The translations under genes were made by a program, and so were the position numbers. From NCBI GenBank assembly GCA_964017155.1, contig OZ024862.1:34389191-34453190 (forward strand): a stretch of 64,000 nt of DNA, given 5' to 3'. Under the pieces are notes generated by a model. That model made no database searches, was not told the origin of the DNA, and saw only the letters and a list, made by a program, of their open reading frames with translations. This document shows, in pieces, positions 11,819-27,353 of this stretch (positions are counted from its first letter, which is position 1; each line of letters starts with the position of its first letter). This DNA comes from Oasisia sp. SBJ-2009 (taxonomy: Eukaryota > Annelida > Polychaeta > Sabellida > Siboglinidae).

Positions 11819-11834
11819 GGCTCTTTTCAGAGCC
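11819..11834 (+). terminator. Histone 3' stem-loop (H2B, unit 2)
   Basis: GGCTCTTTTCAGAGCC followed by AAAAGAG. Confidence 0.95.
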
Positions 11835-12936
11835 AACCATTTTCTCTCAAAAGAGTAGTGGCTATTTGTCGCAGTGTTGCGTTGTGTGTTTCCTTTCGCT
11901 CCGAACCACAATGATCTGTTTTCGTGCTGGCGATCACTATCCATTCCATGTCTTTCTTGTCTCGGAATTCTTCCCATCTCCCCGTTTACCCGGCACGCAT
12001 ATCATTTAAATTCAGACAAGGGTTGTATTAATAACTGCAGGATTCCTAAGTGGATATCAACCTGAAAGATTTAAAGAGAAAGAAATATGCCTTTAAGGAA
12101 TTTTTATTGGTTTTAAGAAAATGCCATGCTACCAAGAAGTCCTATTACCTACCAAAATCGGAAATGTCTGTCTACCACGCACGACACCACACCTGCGTTA
12201 GTAGTTTTCTTTCCTAATGAGTCATGTCCACCCAACACTAGGAAACAACGAGTCCTACAGTTCAATGATAACCAACTGGCTCCGAATTGTGTCCACGTAT
12301 CACACTATTGTCACACTATGACTTGTCAACAATCTACAAAACACAATTTCAATAGATAGGGCCTAGTTACTACATCGGGAAGTCAAGCTGCTTTTGTGTC
12401 TGGTTACTACCATATCGAATGAAGATGTCCAGTTTTGTTGGCAGACTATCGAATTAGCGTTTTCTTGTTAGCACGACTGTAATTAGTCTTTACGCTTATA
12501 CTTGAATTATGCGGAACGTGTCGTTCTCACTATCACAAATTGCCATCCAAATACGCCGGTGGAAACCCAATTGCGCGCGCGATGGTTATAGTTTATTTTA
12601 TTAAGCCCGACAGCTACACCCAATTGCTGTTAATCGATTCGTAGATCATAGAGGTGTTGAAACAAAGTAGCAAAGTGTCTTGATTATGTGCTAACGCACT
12701 TACAATGAATGGTTGTCGAATGTGCACGGAACAAATCTGTCTAATGTGTGGCAGAGAAGAATGAATGTGTTTTATTTGAATGAATCAAGTACAATTGATA
12801 ATGCAGTACAACAGGAATATTGCAGCAAGTCTTTGAAACCACCGCTACACAAAACACAAAGGAAACGGTCTGTTGGCGGTATAGTTTGAAAGCGCGCAAT
12901 CTACCGCGCACAAAAAATTGCGGCAACGCATCGCAT

Positions 12937-13067
12937 CACTACGCGGTCCGTGTTTACTCGATAAGCAGCATCCTACTCTGCGGTCCGTGTGTGTTTTCGC
13001 CTGTCGTTCTACTCTGACGTCCGCGCCTTCACACAAAGCCGTCCGCGCCTTTTCGCTATAAAGAGCG
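12937..13067 (+). promoter_or_regulatory. H4 promoter (unit 2)
   Basis: Same layout as unit 1, with the ACGTCCGC form of the distal HINFP-like motif. Confidence 0.7.
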
Positions 13068-13095
13068 GGTGGATTCTCGAATAGTCATTCGTTGA

Positions 13096-13428
<333 letters not shown>

Positions 13429-13458
13429 ATTCCCCCTGTCGGCGGCACCGCAACAAAC

Positions 13459-13474
13459 GGCTCTTTTCAGAGCC
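13459..13474 (+). terminator. Histone 3' stem-loop (H4, unit 2)
   Basis: GGCTCTTTTCAGAGCC followed by AAAAGAGAA. Confidence 0.95.
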
Positions 13475-14542
13475 AACCACATTTTCACAAAAGAGAATTG
13501 CTTGTATCGCATTTGTGCACTGTACTTGACCACCGCATCTTGTAACGATCTTATCATAGACGCACACAGTGACACATGTACAGCCTATCCACATTTCCCC
13601 TATTTCAAAGACACACGCTCAACGCCAAACGGTAATTTTTCTCGTAAAAATTCCTTATGGCAGTAAAGTATAATTATGGTTACACAACTGTTCGTGGCAA
13701 TTGAATTGATAGCACTTTGGTATGTTGTGTCCAAACAGCACTTTCTGGGGCTGACATAGGATGGGTGCAGTGCGTAAAGCTAAGTGTGTATGGAAGTAAA
13801 TTTGGAACAACTACAATAACTGAAACGAGTATCTGTGAAAGGCGAATGTAATACTTTGTGTAGCTTAATAAACAGTCTGTGTCAATCATAGACACGGCTA
13901 TTGCGACGAATACTAGTAGGGTTGAAAGCTTTCTTACTTTTATCTGCTGTGCGTCCGTATTACATTAAGGTGGACCCAGGTAAAATTATATCAAGCCGGT
14001 CCAATGTTAGGTGGATCAATATAATAACAGGTCGGTCTAATATTAAAATTGTCTAGGCTCTTGTCTGTAACACATGTCGACTGTAATATGGGATCAACGG
14101 TTACAAATACGTATACACGCTACTTGGGCAGTTGCTAATGGTGCACTTGGAGATTGTGTGTGATTAATTAGTGTTTATTTTAACATAGGGTCTTCAGCAA
14201 GTCTGTTGTCTTAACTGGGATTCTTGCATTCAAATATCTTCTTGCAAACTGTCACTGGCATTCACCACATACGTCGGTAAATCCTGAGGAAATTTTATCT
14301 GAACACCTAACCGTAAGGGGCTCGAAATGAGCCGCCCCCCGAAAGGGGCGCCCTTGTTTAGTCAAGCAGTAACTCGGCGTCACCGGCACATTTTGGCATG
14401 ATGCGCACCATTCGTAAGTTTCTCGACCAACTGTCACATTGCAACGTTACCGTGTACCAAACGGAACCCCTAAGACGGTGAGAGAACGTTACTCGTGCGA
14501 AGAATTAACGCAAAAAACTGTCGAAAATAAGAATCATAAAAC

Positions 14543-15103
<561 letters not shown>

Positions 15104-15141
15104 ACGTGCATGCTGCGTCATTCGTGTCACACGAAACAAAC

Positions 15142-15157
15142 GGCTCTTTTCAGAGCC
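15142..15157 (+). terminator. Histone 3' stem-loop (H3, unit 3)
   Basis: GGCTCTTTTCAGAGCC. Confidence 0.95.
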
Positions 15158-16053
15158 AACCATCTTCTCACATGAGATAATATGCTACCTTCGTTTTTGG
15201 TGTTAGTTTTTTTCAGTCTTGTCACTTGTACGTAGGATCCGAGCTTAGTTATTACATTAGGTAGGGCCACATTCAGACGCACAATATAATTATATCCTCG
15301 TGACACACGCCGCTAACACACACATTTCGCCCCGAGTGCACATAGATACAAACATCGGGTGTGGTATCGCCGCAACGTAAAACGTCCGTATTATATTATT
15401 TATTCAGCCTCCGTTGCCGGAGAAGAAACATTACATACATATTCATACGTGCAATCACATATAAAAGACACACGGTGGAGAATAAAAACCTGATAAAATA
15501 AAATAAATAGCAACAATACATACAGTGGCATGGTATAATATATAAAATTCAGTGTATATTGTGTATATCAGTTAAAATAAAGAGACGCGTAATATATTAG
15601 AGTGCAGTGGTTAAGAGATGAACTAAAAGATGTTCGTGTGAATATGGCCTGTTAAAATTATCAGTAAATAAAATAAAACGCGTCCCGTTACGAAAGCGAG
15701 ACACAGTTATGTTTCCTTGGTAACGTCATGACGCCACACGTCCGACGCAAAACTAGGACCAACGCACGAGAGTACGACGTTGTATCTAATCGAATCTTGT
15801 AACTAAACTTACCGGCGTTTAGAGAGTGGTGTATGTTTGTTTGTTTCTATGGTTTGATAATTGACCAATGTATCGCGTGGTAACAGCTCTCGAGATGTAA
15901 ACAATGGCTAAAGCGTAATTAAGCTGACACGAAGAAATGCTTTATACAATACCTATTCAATAGAGCTGAGACAATGCCGGATCACAAAGCCAATTAGTTA
16001 CTAATTGCTGTGATGTTCTACGACAGCAGCAGTGACTTCAAAACACATCCGAC

Positions 16054-16054
16054 A

Positions 16055-16085
<31 letters not shown>
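16054..16085. repeat. (ACGC)8 microsatellite, unit 3
   Basis: Eight perfect copies. Confidence 0.95.
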
Positions 16086-16086
<1 letters not shown>

Positions 16087-16424
16087 CTCTCGTACGAACA
16101 CCCGGCATGATTTCAGATGAGGCAGACAGACACACTTTGAATAATCCAGAGATATACTTCGAAAATGAGCTACAAGTTGTATTGATTAACACTAAGATTT
16201 TAAATAGTCATCTCTAATATTGCGAGTAAGGTTTATCATGTCTTTCTGTTGTGTAGTGCGTGCGTATTGGAATCGATTTAAAAATAAAAATAGCTATACT
16301 TGTAAAAGTTCTCTTGTCGAAATAACTTACTTGAATGGTTAAATATGGCAATACGCAAATGCGTGGATTCGAGGCACATTTGATATTCCCACTTGTAGCC
16401 CTGGTGGATAAGTCCAGCAGCTGG

Positions 16425-16439
16425 TCACCAGAGGGCACT
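16425..16439 (+). promoter_or_regulatory. CTCF-like motif, unit 3
   Basis: Identical TCACCAGAGGGCACT. Confidence 0.45.
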
Positions 16440-17978
16440 AGAGTGTCAAGTCACACCCAACTGGTCAAACTGGACAACTTTGTGTAATTGCTAGAGGTAG
16501 TATACCCTGGGCCAGCGACCATTCACATCGTAGCCTCTGCACCCAGTAGCCAGTAATCACCAGCAGCCTGGTAAGATTGTCTTGTTACATTTATGTATTA
16601 CGCTTCAACGTATATTGGGTTTATTGCATCACACTCTATTATGCGTTATTACGTTTAGATAGATTATAGTTAACCTATTTCTAAATCTTATACTTTATAC
16701 GTCTGGGAGATGGGCGTGGCAAGTGAATGTATATGTATAGGGCGTGTCAGCTCAATGCTTATGCTTATGTTACCGTGTTTATTAATACTATAATGAATAG
16801 TTATTATTACGTATTATTATATCAACAATGTCGCTTTATTAACATTAAAAGTATTTTTTAACCTGTTATTTTATATGTGTCTGATGAACACAATGATGTA
16901 AAAGCGCCATCACGTGGCGGATACCGGCACTGTATAAATTGATATTATTATTATGCTGCGCTCGTGTTTTGCATTACAAACATTACCTTGGTAATACTAC
17001 TACTATTCTGAATCTGAATCTGAATTGGGTACGTCATAAGAAGCCGGTATTGTATTGGCTATTGTATACGAAGGGGCATGTGTGAGCAACATTCAACGTT
17101 CACTGTAAACATGCAACTCGGCCGTTCTAAAGTTAGGGTGTGAATTGTCGGTTGTGTATTGCGTTACCACCTTAACATTACACAGTCTATGCACTATGTG
17201 TAATACAACTGTGATTGTTCAGTTGCAGAGCAGCGGGTTTTGCCAGCAACTGGAGTCAGACCACATTTGCATTTTCCATAGGCGACTATTGTAACTTTTC
17301 CTTAATTTCCTACTAATCTTGATGAGATCTGTTATTGACAATTTCACAGCATATTTATCCCCCATAGACAGAAGTTCAGTGAAACATTCGTGTACGTTTA
17401 ATACCACATGCTCCCACAAACTTCTCTCATACCTCACACCCCTCAATTTCTGCTTAAACCACTCACGGATTGCCCCTGATTACATCACCAAACAAAATGA
17501 CAACTGTATTAAAACACGCAGAAATGCACCGACTGACAGCTGTCATAATTTGACAGCTCCCATGTCACGCCGCACGAAAACATAATTTCTACTCACTCCA
17601 CATGTGCTCACAGAAATTCCGACAACCTGCTTAATGCTGCTTTTAATTATAGGATACTCTTTGGTCGGGTAATGGCGGACGAACACCTTATTGTGGTCAA
17701 CTGGCAAGCCGGGACCGACCGCCAAGTGGTGCGGGGGCAAGTACTGAATGGAGTGTTAATTGCTTGGGAATTATAATAAACATGTGTTTCTATATTGTTA
17801 TTAAGTGACAAGGGCTTCTCCATTTTTGGACTTCAACTTTAGGAGCTACCAAAGACATAGATAAAAGAGGACACCGCTACTAGCTTAGTCAAGAGAATGA
17901 GACGAAGCGACGAGGAAGAGAAAAACAACACAACACAACACCAACGAGTAGCATATACTCCTCTTTGAGGATATGGTT

Positions 17979-17994
17979 GGCTCTGAAAAGAGCC
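17979..17994 (-). terminator. Histone 3' stem-loop (H2A, unit 3)
   Basis: Minus-strand GGCTCTTTTCAGAGCC. Confidence 0.95.
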
Positions 17995-18026
17995 GTTTGT
18001 GTGTTTCGTTCACAGACAAGAGCTGT

Positions 18027-18401
18027 CTAGTGGGCCTTCTGGGTCTTTTTCGGCAGAAGAACCGCCTGGATGTTGGGCAGTACACCACCCTGGGCGATGG
18101 TGACGCCGGACAGCAGCTTGTTCAACTCCTCGTCGTTGCGGATGGCGAGCTGCAAGTGACGGGGGATGATCCTCGACTTCTTGTTGTCGCGGGCGGCGTT
18201 TCCTGCCAGCTCGAGAACCTCAGCAGCCAGGTACTCCATGACGGCGGCCAGGTAGACGGGCGCACCGGCTCCGACACGCTGGGCGTAGTTGCCCTTGCGC
18301 AGATGACGGTGAATACGGCCGACGGGGAACTGAAGTCCGGCACGCGACGAGCGAGTCTTGGACTTTCCCTTCGCCTTTCCTCCCTTTCCGCGTCCAGACA
18401 T
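18027..18401 (-). CDS. H2A: Histone H2A (unit 3)
   Basis: Identical 124-residue H2A. Confidence 0.98.
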   Translation of the reverse strand: MSGRGKGGKAKGKSKTRSSRAGLQFPVGRIHRHLRKGNYAQRVGAGAPVYLAAVMEYLAAEVLELAGNAARDNKKSRIIPRHLQLAIRNDEELNKLLSGVTIAQGGVLPNIQAVLLPKKTQKAH

Positions 18402-18623
18402 GATTGTAGAGTTCTGATGATAAACAGAGAATGCCGTCGACGCAGCCGCGTCGTCCTTTTATACGACAGCGACGTGCCGCGCCGCGCGGCGACGCGCGCC
18501 AAACGCTCGTCGCTCGCAACGACCACGTGACCGTAACGACCCCCTCGCCACACGGCGCGCGCTATAAAAGCCGCGCGGCTGATCTGCACCGCCAGTTCTG
18601 TGTATTCATACGACTACTACAAA
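18402..18623. promoter_or_regulatory. Divergent H2A/H2B promoter (unit 3)
   Basis: H2A TATA 18457-18464 (minus), E-box 18524-18529, H2B TATA 18563-18570. Confidence 0.85.
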
Positions 18624-18995
18624 ATGCCTCCTAAAGCAGCATCGAAGGGCGCCAAGAAGGCCGTCAGCAAGGCGAAGACGCCACACAGCGGTGCCAAGAA
18701 GCACCGTCGACGAAGGCGGGAGAGCTACGGAATCTACATCTACAAGGTTCTCAAGCAGGTGCACCCTGACACCGGTATCTCGAGCAAGGCAATGAGCATC
18801 ATGAATTCGTTCGTCAACGACATCTTCGAGCGCATCGCCGCCGAGTCTTCCCGTCTCGCTCACTACAACAAGCGCTCGACGATCACGAGCCGCGAGATCC
18901 AGACCGCCGTCCGTCTGCTGCTGCCCGGTGAGCTCGCTAAGCACGCCGTCAGCGAGGGAACCAAGGCCGTCACCAAGTACACGAGCACCCGATAA
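18624..18995 (+). CDS. H2B: Histone H2B, isoform HSGA (unit 3)
   Basis: Identical to unit 1. Confidence 0.98.
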   Translation: MPPKAASKGAKKAVSKAKTPHSGAKKHRRRRRESYGIYIYKVLKQVHPDTGISSKAMSIMNSFVNDIFERIAAESSRLAHYNKRSTITSREIQTAVRLLLPGELAKHAVSEGTKAVTKYTSTR

Positions 18996-19023
18996 GCGTT
19001 GCAGTTACGCTTCGAAAACAAAC

Positions 19024-19039
19024 GGCTCTTTTCAGAGCC
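19024..19039 (+). terminator. Histone 3' stem-loop (H2B, unit 3)
   Basis: GGCTCTTTTCAGAGCC. Confidence 0.95.
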
Positions 19040-20141
19040 AACCATTTTCTCTCAAAAGAGTAGTGGCTATTTGTCGCAGTGTTGCGTTGTGTGTTTCCTT
19101 TCGCTCCGAACCACAATGATCTGTTTTCGTGCTGGCGATCACTATCCATTCCATGTCTTTCTTGTCTCGGAATTCTTCCCATCTCCCCGTTTACCCGGCA
19201 CGCATATCATTTAAATTCAGACAAGGGTTGTATTAATAACTGCAGGATTCCTAAGTGGATATCAACCTGAAAGATTTAAAGAGAAAGAAATATGCCTTTA
19301 AGGAATTTTTATTGGTTTTAAGAAAATGCCATGCTACCAAGAAGTCCTATTACCTACCAAAATCGGAAATGTCTGTCTACCACGCACGACACCACACCTG
19401 CGTTAGTAGTTTTCTTTCCTAATGAGTCATGTCCACCCAACACTAGGAAACAACGAGTCCTACAGTTCAATGATAACCAACTGGCTCCGAATTGTGTCCA
19501 CGTATCACACTATTGTCACACTATGACTTGTCAACAATCTACAAAACACAATTTCAATAGATAGGGCCTAGTTACTACATCGGGAAGTCAAGCTGCTTTT
19601 GTGTCTGGTTACTACCATATCGAATGAAGATGTCCAGTTTTGTTGGCAGACTATCGAATTAGCGTTTTCTTGTTAGCACGACTGTAATTAGTCTTTACGC
19701 TTATACTTGAATTATGCGGAACGTGTCGTTCTCACTATCACAAATTGCCATCCAAATACGCCGGTGGAAACCCAATTGCGCGCGCGATGGTTATAGTTTA
19801 TTTTATTAAGCCCGACAGCTACACCCAATTGCTGTTAATCGATTCGTAGATCATAGAGGTGTTGAAACAAAGTAGCAAAGTGTCTTGATTATGTGCTAAC
19901 GCACTTACAATGAATGGTTGTCGAATGTGCACGGAACAAATCTGTCTAATGTGTGGCAGAGAAGAATGAATGTGTTTTATTTGAATGAATCAAGTACAAT
20001 TGATAATGCAGTACAACAGGAATATTGCAGCAAGTCTTTGAAACCACCGCTACACAAAACACAAAGGAAACGGTCTGTTGGCGGTATAGTTTGAAAGCGC
20101 GCAATCTACCGCGCACAAAAAATTGCGGCAACGCATCGCAT

Positions 20142-20272
20142 CACTACGCGGTCCGTGTTTACTCGATAAGCAGCATCCTACTCTGCGGTCCGTGTGTGTT
20201 TTCGCCTGTCGTTCTACTCTGACGTCCGCGCCTTCACACAAAGCCGTCCGCGCCTTTTCGCTATAAAGAGCG
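20142..20272 (+). promoter_or_regulatory. H4 promoter (unit 3)
   Basis: ACGTCCGC form, as units 1 and 2. Confidence 0.7.
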
Positions 20273-20300
20273 GGTGGATTCTCGAATAGTCATTCGTTGA

Positions 20301-20633
<333 letters not shown>

Positions 20634-20663
20634 ATTCCCCCTGTCGGCGGCACCGCAACAAAC

Positions 20664-20679
20664 GGCTCTTTTCAGAGCC
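20664..20679 (+). terminator. Histone 3' stem-loop (H4, unit 3)
   Basis: GGCTCTTTTCAGAGCC. Confidence 0.95.
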
Positions 20680-21747
20680 AACCACATTTTCACAAAAGAG
20701 AATTGCTTGTATCGCATTTGTGCACTGTACTTGACCACCGCATCTTGTAACGATCTTATCATAGACGCACACAGTGACACATGTACAGCCTATCCACATT
20801 TCCCCTATTTCAAAGACACACGCTCAACGCCAAACGGTAATTTTTCTCGTAAAAATTCCTTATGGCAGTAAAGTATAATTATGGTTACACAACTGTTCGT
20901 GGCAATTGAATTGATAGCACTTTGGTATGTTGTGTCCAAACAGCACTTTCTGGGGCTGACATAGGATGGGTGCAGTGCGTAAAGCTAAGTGTGTATGGAA
21001 GTAAATTTGGAACAACTACAATAACTGAAACGAGTATCTGTGAAAGGCGAATGTAATACTTTGTGTAGCTTAATAAACAGTCTGTGTCAATCATAAACAC
21101 GGCTATTGCGACGAATACTAGTAGGGTTGAAAGCTTTCTTACTTTTATCTGCTGTGCGTCCGTATTACATTAAGGTGGACCCAGGTAAAATTATATCAAG
21201 CCGGTCCAATGTTAGGTGGATCAATATAATAACAGGTCGGTCTAATATTAAAATTGTCTAGGCTCTTGTCTGTAACACATGTCGACTGTAATATGGGATC
21301 AACGGTTACAAATACGTATACACGCTACTTGGGCAGTTGCTAATGGTGCACTTGGAGATTGTGTGTGATTAATTAGTGTTTATTTTAACATAGGGTCTTC
21401 AGCAAGTCTGTTGTCTTAACTGGGATTCTTGCATTCAAATATCTTCTTGCAAACTGTCACTGGCATTCACCACATACGTCGGTAAATCCTGAGGAAATTT
21501 TATCTGAACACCTAACCGTAAGGGGCTCGAAATGAGCCGCCCCCCGAAAGGGGCGCCCTTGTTTAGTCAAGCAGTAACTCGGCGTCACCGGCACATTTTG
21601 GCATGATGCGCACCATTCGTAAGTTTCTCGACCAACTGTCACATTGCAACGTTACCGTGTACCAAACGGAACCCCTAAGACGGTGAGAGAACGTTACTCG
21701 TGCGAAGAATTAACGCAAAAAACTGTCGAAAATAAGAATCATAAAAC

Positions 21748-22308
<561 letters not shown>

Positions 22309-22346
22309 ACGTGCATGCTGCGTCATTCGTGTCACACGAAACAAAC

Positions 22347-22362
22347 GGCTCTTTTCAGAGCC
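22347..22362 (+). terminator. Histone 3' stem-loop (H3, unit 4)
   Basis: GGCTCTTTTCAGAGCC. Confidence 0.95.
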
Positions 22363-23258
22363 AACCATCTTCTCACATGAGATAATATGCTACCTTCGTT
22401 TTTGGTGTTAGTTTTTTTCAGTCTTGTCACTTGTACGTAGGATCCGAGCTTAGTTATTACATTAGGTAGGGCCACATTCAGACGCACAATATAATTATAT
22501 CCTCGTGACACACGCCGCTAACACACACATTTCGCCCCGAGTGCACATACATACAAACATCGGGTGTGGTATCGCCGCAACGTAAAACGTCCGTATTATA
22601 TTATTTATTCAGCCTCCGTTGCCGGAGAAGAAACATTACATACATATTCATACGTGCAATCACATATAAAAGACACACGGTGGAGAATAAAAACCTGATC
22701 AAATAAAATAAATAGCAACAATACATACAGTGGCATGGTATAATATATAAAATTCAGTGTATATTGTGTATATCAGTTAAAATAAAGAGACGCGTAATAT
22801 ATTAGAGTGCAGTGGTTAAGAGATGAACTAAAAGATGTTCGTGTGAATATGGCCTGTTAAAATTATCAGTAAATAAAATAAAACGCGTCCCGTTACGAAA
22901 GCGAGACACAGTTATGTTTCCTTGGTAACGTCATGACGCCACACGTCCGACGCAAAACTAGGACCAACGCACGAGAGTACGACGTTGTATCTAATCGAAT
23001 CTTGTAACTAAACTTACCGGCGTTTAGAGAGTGGTGTATGTTTGTTTGTTTCTATGGTTTGATAATTGACCAATGTATCGCGTGGTAACAGCTCTCGAGA
23101 TGTAAACAATGGCTAAAGCGTAATTAAGCTGACACGAAGAAATGCTTTATACAATACCTATTCAATAGAGCTGAGACAATGCCGGATCACAAAGCCAATT
23201 AGTTACTAATTGCTGTGATGTTCTACGACAGCAGCAGTGACTTCAAAACACATCCGAC

Positions 23259-23259
23259 A

Positions 23260-23290
<31 letters not shown>
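23259..23290. repeat. (ACGC)8 microsatellite, unit 4
   Basis: Eight perfect copies. Confidence 0.95.
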
Positions 23291-23291
<1 letters not shown>

Positions 23292-23629
23292 CTCTCGTAC
23301 GAACACCCGGCATGATTTCAGATGAGGCAGACAGACACACTTTGAATAATCCAGAGATATACTTCGAAAATGAGCTACAAGTTGTATTGATTAACACTAA
23401 GATTTTAAATAGTCATCTCTAATATTGCGAGTAAGGTTTATCATGTCTTTCTGTTGTGTAGTGCGTGCGTATTGGAATCGATTTAAAAATAAAAATAGCT
23501 ATACTTGTAAAAGTTCTCTTGTCGAAATAACTTACTTGAATGGTTAAATATGGCAATACGCAAATGCGTGGATTCGAGGCACATTTGATATTCCCACTTG
23601 TAGCCCTGGTGGATAAGTCCAGCAGCTGG

Positions 23630-23644
23630 TCACCAGAGGGCACT
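23630..23644 (+). promoter_or_regulatory. CTCF-like motif, unit 4
   Basis: Identical TCACCAGAGGGCACT. Confidence 0.45.
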
Positions 23645-25190
23645 AGAGTGTCAAGTCACACCCAACTGGTCAAACTGGACAACTTTGTGTAATTGCTAGA
23701 GGTAGTATACCCTGGGCCAGCGACCATTCACATCGTAGCCTCTGCACCCAGTAGCCAGTAATCACCAGCAGCCTGGTAAGATTGTCTTGTTACATTTATG
23801 TATTACGCTTCAACGTATATTGGGTTTATTGCATCACACTCTATTATGCGTTATTACGTTTAGATAGATTATAGTTAACCTATTTCTAAATCTTATACTT
23901 TATACGTCTGGGAGATGGGCGTGGCAAGTGAATGTATATGTATAGGGCGTGTCAGCTCAATGCTTATGCTTATGTTACCGTGTTTATTAATACTATAATG
24001 AATAGTTATTATTACGTATTATTATATCAACAATGTCGCTTTATTAACATTAAAAGTATTTTTTAACCTGTTATTTTATATGTGTCTGATGAACACAATG
24101 ATGTAAAAGCGCCATCACGTGGCGGATACCGGCACTGTATAAATTGATATTATTATTATGCTGCGCTCGTGTTTTGCATTACAAACATTACCTTGGTAAT
24201 ACTACTACTATTCTGAATCTGAATCTGAATTGGGTACGTCATAAGAAGCCGGTATTGTATTGGCTATTGTATACGAAGGGGCATGTGTGAGCAACATTCA
24301 ACGTTCACTGTAAACATGCAACTCGGCCGTTCTAAAGTTAGGGTGTGAATTGTCGGTTGTGTATTGCGTTACCACCTTAACATTACACAGTCTATGCACT
24401 ATGTGTAATACAACTGTGATTGTTCAGTTGCAGAGCAGCGGGTTTTGCCAGCAACTGGAGTCAGACCACATTTGCATTTTCCATAGGCGACTATTGTAAC
24501 TTTTCCTTAATTTCCTACTAATCTTGATGAGATCTGTTATTGACAATTTCACAGCATATTTATCCCCCATAGACAGAAGTTCAGTGAAACATTCGTGTAC
24601 GTTTAATACCACATGCTCCCACAAACTTCTCTCATACCTCACACCCCTCAATTTCTGCTTAAACCACTCACGGATTGCCCCTGATTACATCACCAAACAA
24701 AATGACAACTGTATTAAAACACGCAGAAATGCACCGACTGACAGCTGTCATAATTTGACAGCTCCCATGTCACGCCGCACGAAAACATAATTTCTACTCA
24801 CTCCACATGTGCTCACAGAAATTCCGACAACCTGCTTAATGCTGCTTTTAATTATAGGATACTCTTTGGTCGGGTAATGGCGGACGAACACCTTATTGTG
24901 GTCTTACATCAACTGGCAAGCCGGGACCGACCGCCAAGTGGTGCGGGGGCAAGTACTGAATGGAGTGTTAATTGCTTGGGAATTATAATAAACATGTGTT
25001 TCTATATTGTTATTAAGTGACAAGGGCTTCTCCATTTTTGGACTACAACTTTAGGAGCTACCAAAGATATAGATAAAAGAGGACACCGCTACTAGCTTAG
25101 TCAAGAGAATGAGACGAAGCGACGAGGAAGAGAAAAACAACACAACACAACACCAACGAGTAGCATATACTCCTCTTTGAGGATATGGTT

Positions 25191-25206
25191 GGCTCTGAAA
25201 AGAGCC
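25191..25206 (-). terminator. Histone 3' stem-loop (H2A, unit 4)
   Basis: Minus-strand GGCTCTTTTCAGAGCC. Confidence 0.95.
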
Positions 25207-25238
25207 GTTTGTGTGTTTCGTTCACAGACAAGAGCTGT

Positions 25239-25613
25239 CTAGTGGGCCTTCTGGGTCTTTTTCGGCAGAAGAACCGCCTGGATGTTGGGCAGTACACCAC
25301 CCTGGGCGATGGTGACGCCGGACAGCAGCTTGTTCAACTCCTCGTCGTTGCGGATGGCGAGCTGCAAGTGACGGGGGATGATCCTCGACTTCTTGTTGTC
25401 GCGGGCGGCGTTTCCTGCCAGCTCGAGAACCTCAGCAGCCAGGTACTCCATGACGGCGGCCAGGTAGACGGGCGCACCGGCTCCGACACGCTGGGCGTAG
25501 TTGCCCTTGCGCAGATGACGGTGAATACGGCCGACGGGGAACTGAAGTCCGGCACGCGACGAGCGAGTCTTGGACTTTCCCTTCGCCTTTCCTCCCTTTC
25601 CGCGTCCAGACAT
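25239..25613 (-). CDS. H2A: Histone H2A (unit 4)
   Basis: Identical 124-residue H2A. Confidence 0.98.
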   Translation of the reverse strand: MSGRGKGGKAKGKSKTRSSRAGLQFPVGRIHRHLRKGNYAQRVGAGAPVYLAAVMEYLAAEVLELAGNAARDNKKSRIIPRHLQLAIRNDEELNKLLSGVTIAQGGVLPNIQAVLLPKKTQKAH

Positions 25614-25835
25614 GATTGTAGAGTTCTGATGATAAACAGAGAATGCCGTCGACGCAGCCGCGTCGTCCTTTTATACGACAGCGACGTGCCGCGCCGCGCG
25701 GCGACGCGCGCCAAACGCTCGTCGCTCGCAACGACCACGTGACCGTAACGACCCCCTCGCCACACGGCGCGCGCTATAAAAGCCGCGCGGCTGATCTGCA
25801 CCGCCAGTTCTGTGTATTCATACGACTACTACAAA
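25614..25835. promoter_or_regulatory. Divergent H2A/H2B promoter (unit 4)
   Basis: H2A TATA 25669-25676 (minus), E-box 25736-25741, H2B TATA 25775-25782. Confidence 0.85.
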
Positions 25836-26207
25836 ATGCCTCCTAAAGCAGCATCGAAGGGCGCCAAGAAGGCCGTCAGCAAGGCGAAGACGCCACGCAG
25901 CGGTGACAAGAAACACCGTCGACGAAGGAGGGAGAGCTACGGAATCTACATCTACAAGGTTCTCAAGCAGGTGCACCCTGACACCGGTATCTCGAGCAAG
26001 GCAATGAGCATCATGAATTCGTTCGTCAACGACATCTTCGAGCGCATCGCCGCCGAGTCTTCCCGTCTCGCTCACTACAACAAGCGCTCGACGATCACGA
26101 GCCGCGAGATCCAGACCGCCGTCCGTCTGCTGCTGCCCGGTGAGCTCGCTAAGCACGCCGTCAGCGAGGGAACCAAGGCCGTCACCAAGTACACGAGCAC
26201 CCGATAA
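25836..26207 (+). CDS. H2B: Histone H2B, isoform RSGD (unit 4)
   Basis: 123-residue H2B with R21 and D24 in place of H21 and A24 of units 1-3. The two replacements come with two synonymous changes (AAG to AAA, CGG to AGG) in about 35 bp, so the N-terminal tail is a small cluster of differences in an otherwise identical gene. The SGDKK form resembles the H2B tail I recall from molluscs and annelids, which may make it the ancestral form. Confidence 0.98.
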   Translation: MPPKAASKGAKKAVSKAKTPRSGDKKHRRRRRESYGIYIYKVLKQVHPDTGISSKAMSIMNSFVNDIFERIAAESSRLAHYNKRSTITSREIQTAVRLLLPGELAKHAVSEGTKAVTKYTSTR

Positions 26208-26235
26208 GCGTTGCAGTTACGCTTCGAAAACAAAC

Positions 26236-26251
26236 GGCTCTTTTCAGAGCC
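26236..26251 (+). terminator. Histone 3' stem-loop (H2B, unit 4)
   Basis: GGCTCTTTTCAGAGCC. Confidence 0.95.
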
Positions 26252-27353
26252 AACCATTTTCTCTCAAAAGAGTAGTGACTATTTGTCGCAGTGTTGCGTT
26301 GTGTGTTTCCTTTCGCTCCGAACCACAATGGTCTGTTTTCGTGCTGGCGATCACTATCCATTCCATGTCTTTCTTGTCTCGAAATTCTTCCCATCTCCCC
26401 GTTTACCCGGCACGCATATCATTTAAATTCAGACAAGGGTTGTATTAATAACTGCAGGATTCCTAAGTGGATATCAACCTGAAAGATTTAAAGAGAAAGA
26501 AATATGCCTTTAAGGATTTTTTATTGCTTTTAAGAAAATGCCATGCTACCAAGAAGTCCTATTACCTACCAAAATCGGAAATGTCTGTCTACCACGCACG
26601 ACACCACACCTGCGTTAGTAGTTTTCTTTCCTAATGAGTCATGTCCACCCAACACTAGGAAACAACGAGTCCCACAGTTCAATGATAACCAACTGGCTCC
26701 GAATTGTGTCCACGTATCACACTATTGTCACACTATGACTTGTCAACAATCTACAAAACACAATTTCAATAGATAGGGCCTAGTTACTACATCGGGAAGT
26801 CAAGCTGCTTTTGTGTCTGGTTACTACCATATCGAATGAAGATGTCCAGTTTTGTTGGCAGACTATCGAATTAGCGTTTTCTTGTTAGCACGACTGTAAT
26901 TAGTCTTTACGCTTATACTTGAATTATGCGGAACGTGTCGTTCTCACTATCACAAATTGCCATCCAAATACGCCGGTGGAAACCCAATTGCGCGCGCGAT
27001 GGTTATAGTTTATTTTATTAAGCCCGACAGCTACACCCAATTGCTGTTAATCGATTCGTAGATCATAGAGGTGTTGAAACAAAGTAGCAAAGTGTCTTGA
27101 TTATGTGCTAACGCACTTACAATGAATGGTTGTCGAATGTGCACGGAACAAATCTGTCTAATGTGTGGCAGAGAAGAATGAATGTGTTTTATTTGAATGA
27201 ATCAAGTACAATTGATAATGCAGTACAACAGGAATATTGCAGCAAGTCTTTGAAACCACCGCTACACAAAACACAAAGGAAACGGTCTGTTGGCGGTATA
27301 GTTTGAAAGCGCGCAATCTACCGCGCACAAAAAATTGCGGCAACGCATCGCAT

